8,695 nucleotides of DNA from Phycisphaeraceae bacterium (GTDB taxonomy: Bacteria; Planctomycetota; Phycisphaerae; Phycisphaerales; Phycisphaeraceae). Location: positions 1 through 8,695 of the forward strand of contig JAESSU010000057.1 of the NCBI GenBank assembly GCA_016763955.1, written 5' to 3'. A model generated the notes under the pieces. That model did no database searches and was not told where the DNA came from. It worked only from the letters and a program-made list of their open reading frames with translations. This document shows, piece after piece, positions 7,120 to 8,695 of the stretch. Numbering within the stretch: position 1 is the first letter of the stretch; each line of letters starts with the position of its first letter. The position numbers and the translations under genes are program-made.

Positions 7120-8175
7120 TTACGCCTGAGCGTTCTTTGCTTCCCATGCCGCTTCATCACTCGTGAAATACCGCACGCGGACTTTCTTAAATTCACGGCT
7201 GCTCCATAACGCACTATAGTTCTCAATGCCCGTTGCCTGTTGGATGCGTTTTAGAACTTCCAAGGCATCATCGCGTGTCTTGCCATGCACCATCGTGTAA
7301 AGGTTGTATGGCAGATCATCATAAGCCGGGCGATGGTAACAGTGACTTACTTCATCAAAGGCCGCACAGCGTTTGCCCATCTCATCAAGCTGATCTTCAG
7401 GACACTGCCAAACCCCCATCGCATTGGCTCCAAAACCAGCATGACGGTGATGAAGAACCGCACTGAACCGACGCATCTGTTTACGCTCCAAATACCGCTG
7501 GCATGCTTGGATTAGATCATCCACGCTACAGTTTGCTTGTGATGCTAAAACGTCAAAAGGTCTAGGAATTAAGGGCAAGTCCTGCTGTAAGACACGAATC
7601 ATGTTTCGGTCTAACGTTGTTAGCGGCGTGTTTGCAGATGTCATGCGATCTGCTTGTGTAAAGTGATTGGCTTTGGGCGCATTGGATTGCGTGGGTGTTT
7701 TGGCCATGTTTAACTTGACACCGATTTTAAACAATTTAAGAGTCGGAAGAATCCGCGTTGAGTCTGCACGACTTAATTCATGTAATTTGGCGACCGTGTG
7801 ATCCAATCCTAACTCACTGTCAGGGCTAATTGCCAGTGTGTACCAAAGATTAAATTCATGGTCTCGTTGATAATTGTGCGAGACTCCCGGATGCTCATTG
7901 ATCACAGATGCAGCATGTTCTAAATGCTCTAAAGGAACCCTGGCAGCCACTAAACTCGATTGGTATCCCAGTGCATGGGTATCAAAAATAGGTGAGATCT
8001 GACGAATGACACTTAGTTCATGTCGCAATGCGTTTAGACGCTTAAGACAGGTCGTTTCGTCAATGCCTAACTCTTTACCAAGTGTTGCAAAGGGGGTGGG
8101 ATTTAGTGGAATAGAGGATTGAATGCGGTTAAGCAGTTGGCCATCTAAATCGGTAATGGTCGGAGACTGGGACAT
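7120..8175 (-). CDS. ahbAB: Fused siroheme decarboxylase, AhbA-AhbB (NirD-NirL) type
   Basis: Siroheme decarboxylases remove two acetate carboxyls of siroheme to give 12,18-didecarboxysiroheme, the branch step to heme b (Ahb route) or heme d1 (Nir route). In studied systems AhbA and AhbB are separate subunits of about 150-170 residues; here both lie in one 351-residue chain. Each half has an Lrp/AsnC-like winged helix and a heme-binding alpha/beta domain. In the first half the helix part spans residues 9-60, with GVSHNYQRDHEFNLWYTL from residue 97 (His100). In the second, the helix part spans 186-236, then RRFSAVLHHRHAGFGANAMG, and VSHCYHRPAYDDLPYNLYTM around His278 and His281. A polar linker (about 158-184) joins them. 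A weak AGAGA precedes the ATG. It lies 67 bases downstream of a radical SAM gene on the same strand, which supports the heme role. Which heme is made cannot be decided here. A transcription-factor role is unlikely, because the RRF...ANAMG and YNLYTMVHG blocks belong to the decarboxylase family. Confidence 0.9.
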   Translation of the reverse strand: MSQSPTITDLDGQLLNRIQSSIPLNPTPFATLGKELGIDETTCLKRLNALRHELSVIRQISPIFDTHALGYQSSLVAARVPLEHLEHAASVINEHPGVSHNYQRDHEFNLWYTLAISPDSELGLDHTVAKLHELSRADSTRILPTLKLFKIGVKLNMAKTPTQSNAPKANHFTQADRMTSANTPLTTLDRNMIRVLQQDLPLIPRPFDVLASQANCSVDDLIQACQRYLERKQMRRFSAVLHHRHAGFGANAMGVWQCPEDQLDEMGKRCAAFDEVSHCYHRPAYDDLPYNLYTMVHGKTRDDALEVLKRIQQATGIENYSALWSSREFKKVRVRYFTSDEAAWEAKNAQA

Positions 8176-8198
8176 GATTGATTCTCTTTTATCCCCTC

Positions 8199-8256
8199 CC
8201 CCCGGAATTTTTCAGAGAGCTTCCGGAGGGTGTGGGTGGGTTTTAACTTCCGGGGG
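8199..8256 (-). other. GC-rich inverted repeat between the radical SAM and ahbAB genes
   Basis: CCCCCGGAA at 8199-8207 is perfectly complementary, over 9 bases, to TTCCGGGGG at 8248-8256. Inside lies a competing arm, TTCCGGAGGG at 8221-8230, that can also pair with the left arm through six perfect base pairs. On the minus strand the first arm covers the last codons of the radical SAM gene, and the structure ends 23 bases before the ahbAB ATG. No T-run follows in the direction of transcription, so it does not look like an intrinsic terminator. An RNA-processing or stability role is possible, or it may be a dispersed repeat. Confidence 0.5.
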
Positions 8257-8695
8257 TTGATAATGCTTTTGGGATGTAGACGCAGTGGGGTTCGGAGGCT
8301 AGTGCGTCATGTGTCATTGCATAAGCTCGAGCACGGCTGCCGCCACAGACATTGCGATATTCACAGACACCGCATTTGCCTGAGAACCCATCCGGATTTC
8401 GCAGGCTTAAAAATGTCGGATTGTTTTGATAGACATCGACGGGGGACTTAGCCGGGAAACGCCCGCAGTTGATGGGCATAAAACCGCTAGGATACATATC
8501 GCCTACATGACTGATGAACATGACACCTTTGCCATCACTAATGCCAATGGGCGCCCGCTGAACTTTGGGTTTGTTAGCAAGGGCGGCGGGGTTGGCTTGT
8601 GGATCGCCTTTTTGTTGGAGGACAAAGCGGCGGTAGTGGTGTGCTTCGGTGGTCTTTACGCCATAGTTTTTATTTTGTGCGTGATGCCAAAGTCG
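8243..8695 (-). CDS. Radical SAM/SPASM protein of the AhbD/AhbC/NirJ type, C-terminal part
   Basis: Only the C-terminal 150 residues are inside the window; the N-terminus with the radical SAM CxxxCxxC motif lies beyond base 8695. The visible part opens in frame at the edge as RLWHHAQNKNYGVKTTEAHHYRR, with the KTTEAxHYRR pattern. It goes on through IGISDGKGVMFISHVGDMYPSGFMP to the SPASM cluster CGVCEYRNVCGGSRARAYA (Cys-x2-Cys-x5-Cys), with a later Cys in EPHCVYIP and an earlier one in PINCG. These cysteines should hold an auxiliary iron-sulfur cluster. Family members include AhbC and AhbD, which finish heme b from didecarboxysiroheme, NirJ of heme d1 synthesis, and a related family (TIGR04053) of less clear role. 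The siroheme decarboxylase gene just downstream on the same strand supports a heme role. The subfamily cannot be fixed without the missing N-terminus, so no gene symbol is given. The ATG at 8521 is internal, not the start. Confidence 0.88.
   Translation of the reverse strand, partial: RLWHHAQNKNYGVKTTEAHHYRRFVLQQKGDPQANPAALANKPKVQRAPIGISDGKGVMFISHVGDMYPSGFMPINCGRFPAKSPVDVYQNNPTFLSLRNPDGFSGKCGVCEYRNVCGGSRARAYAMTHDALASEPHCVYIPKALSTPGS

Noticed and set aside
7120..8175. Lrp/AsnC transcription regulator
   Set aside because: The winged-helix parts resemble Lrp, but both halves carry siroheme decarboxylase blocks, and the neighbour is a heme-type radical SAM protein.

Overview
The window is a compact stretch of bacterial chromosome with eight genes: six on the plus strand, then two on the minus strand. 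Two genes are cut by the window edges. Base composition looks close to half GC by eye. The best guess for the host is a planctomycete, possibly of the Phycisphaerae. The reasons are the family flavour of Cmk, NadB and the SPASM-domain protein, the weak or absent Shine-Dalgarno sequences at nearly every start, and the gene mix. This assignment is recollection and inference, not proven by the window.

Region 1 (1-2640) holds a cell-envelope and housekeeping cluster in one direction: a murein lytic transglycosylase A (mltA, 5' end outside the window), cytidylate kinase (cmk) and a PlsC-type 1-acylglycerol-3-phosphate acyltransferase. The gaps are 22 and 49 bases, so co-transcription is likely. 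The three genes join peptidoglycan turnover, CMP/dCMP phosphorylation (CTP also feeds CDP-diacylglycerol) and phospholipid synthesis.

Region 2 (2641-5178) holds cstA, a multi-pass carbon-starvation/pyruvate-type transporter with an unusual in-frame 9-base repeat coding a Gly-Val-Ser linker. It is followed closely by a small LEA/WHy-like lipoprotein.

Region 3 (5179-6958) holds nadB, L-aspartate oxidase of NAD synthesis. All the active-site positions I can recall are present. A candidate extended -10 promoter lies so near the ATG that the mRNA would be almost leaderless.

Region 4 (6959-7119) is the convergent gap. It contains a G/C-patterned element with repeated CTCTGC and its complement, then an AT-rich stem-loop that may end transcription from both sides.

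Region 5 (7120-8695, minus strand) is the most interesting part. The C-terminal end of a radical SAM/SPASM protein of the NirJ/AhbC/AhbD type lies upstream of a single-chain fusion of the two siroheme decarboxylase subunits (AhbA-AhbB, or NirD-NirL). Together they point to siroheme-dependent synthesis of heme b, or of heme d1. A GC-rich inverted repeat sits between the two genes.

No tRNA, rRNA, CRISPR array, transposase, integrase or phage gene was seen. Nothing here is clearly an undescribed system. The fused siroheme decarboxylase locus and the two repeat elements are the points worth following.
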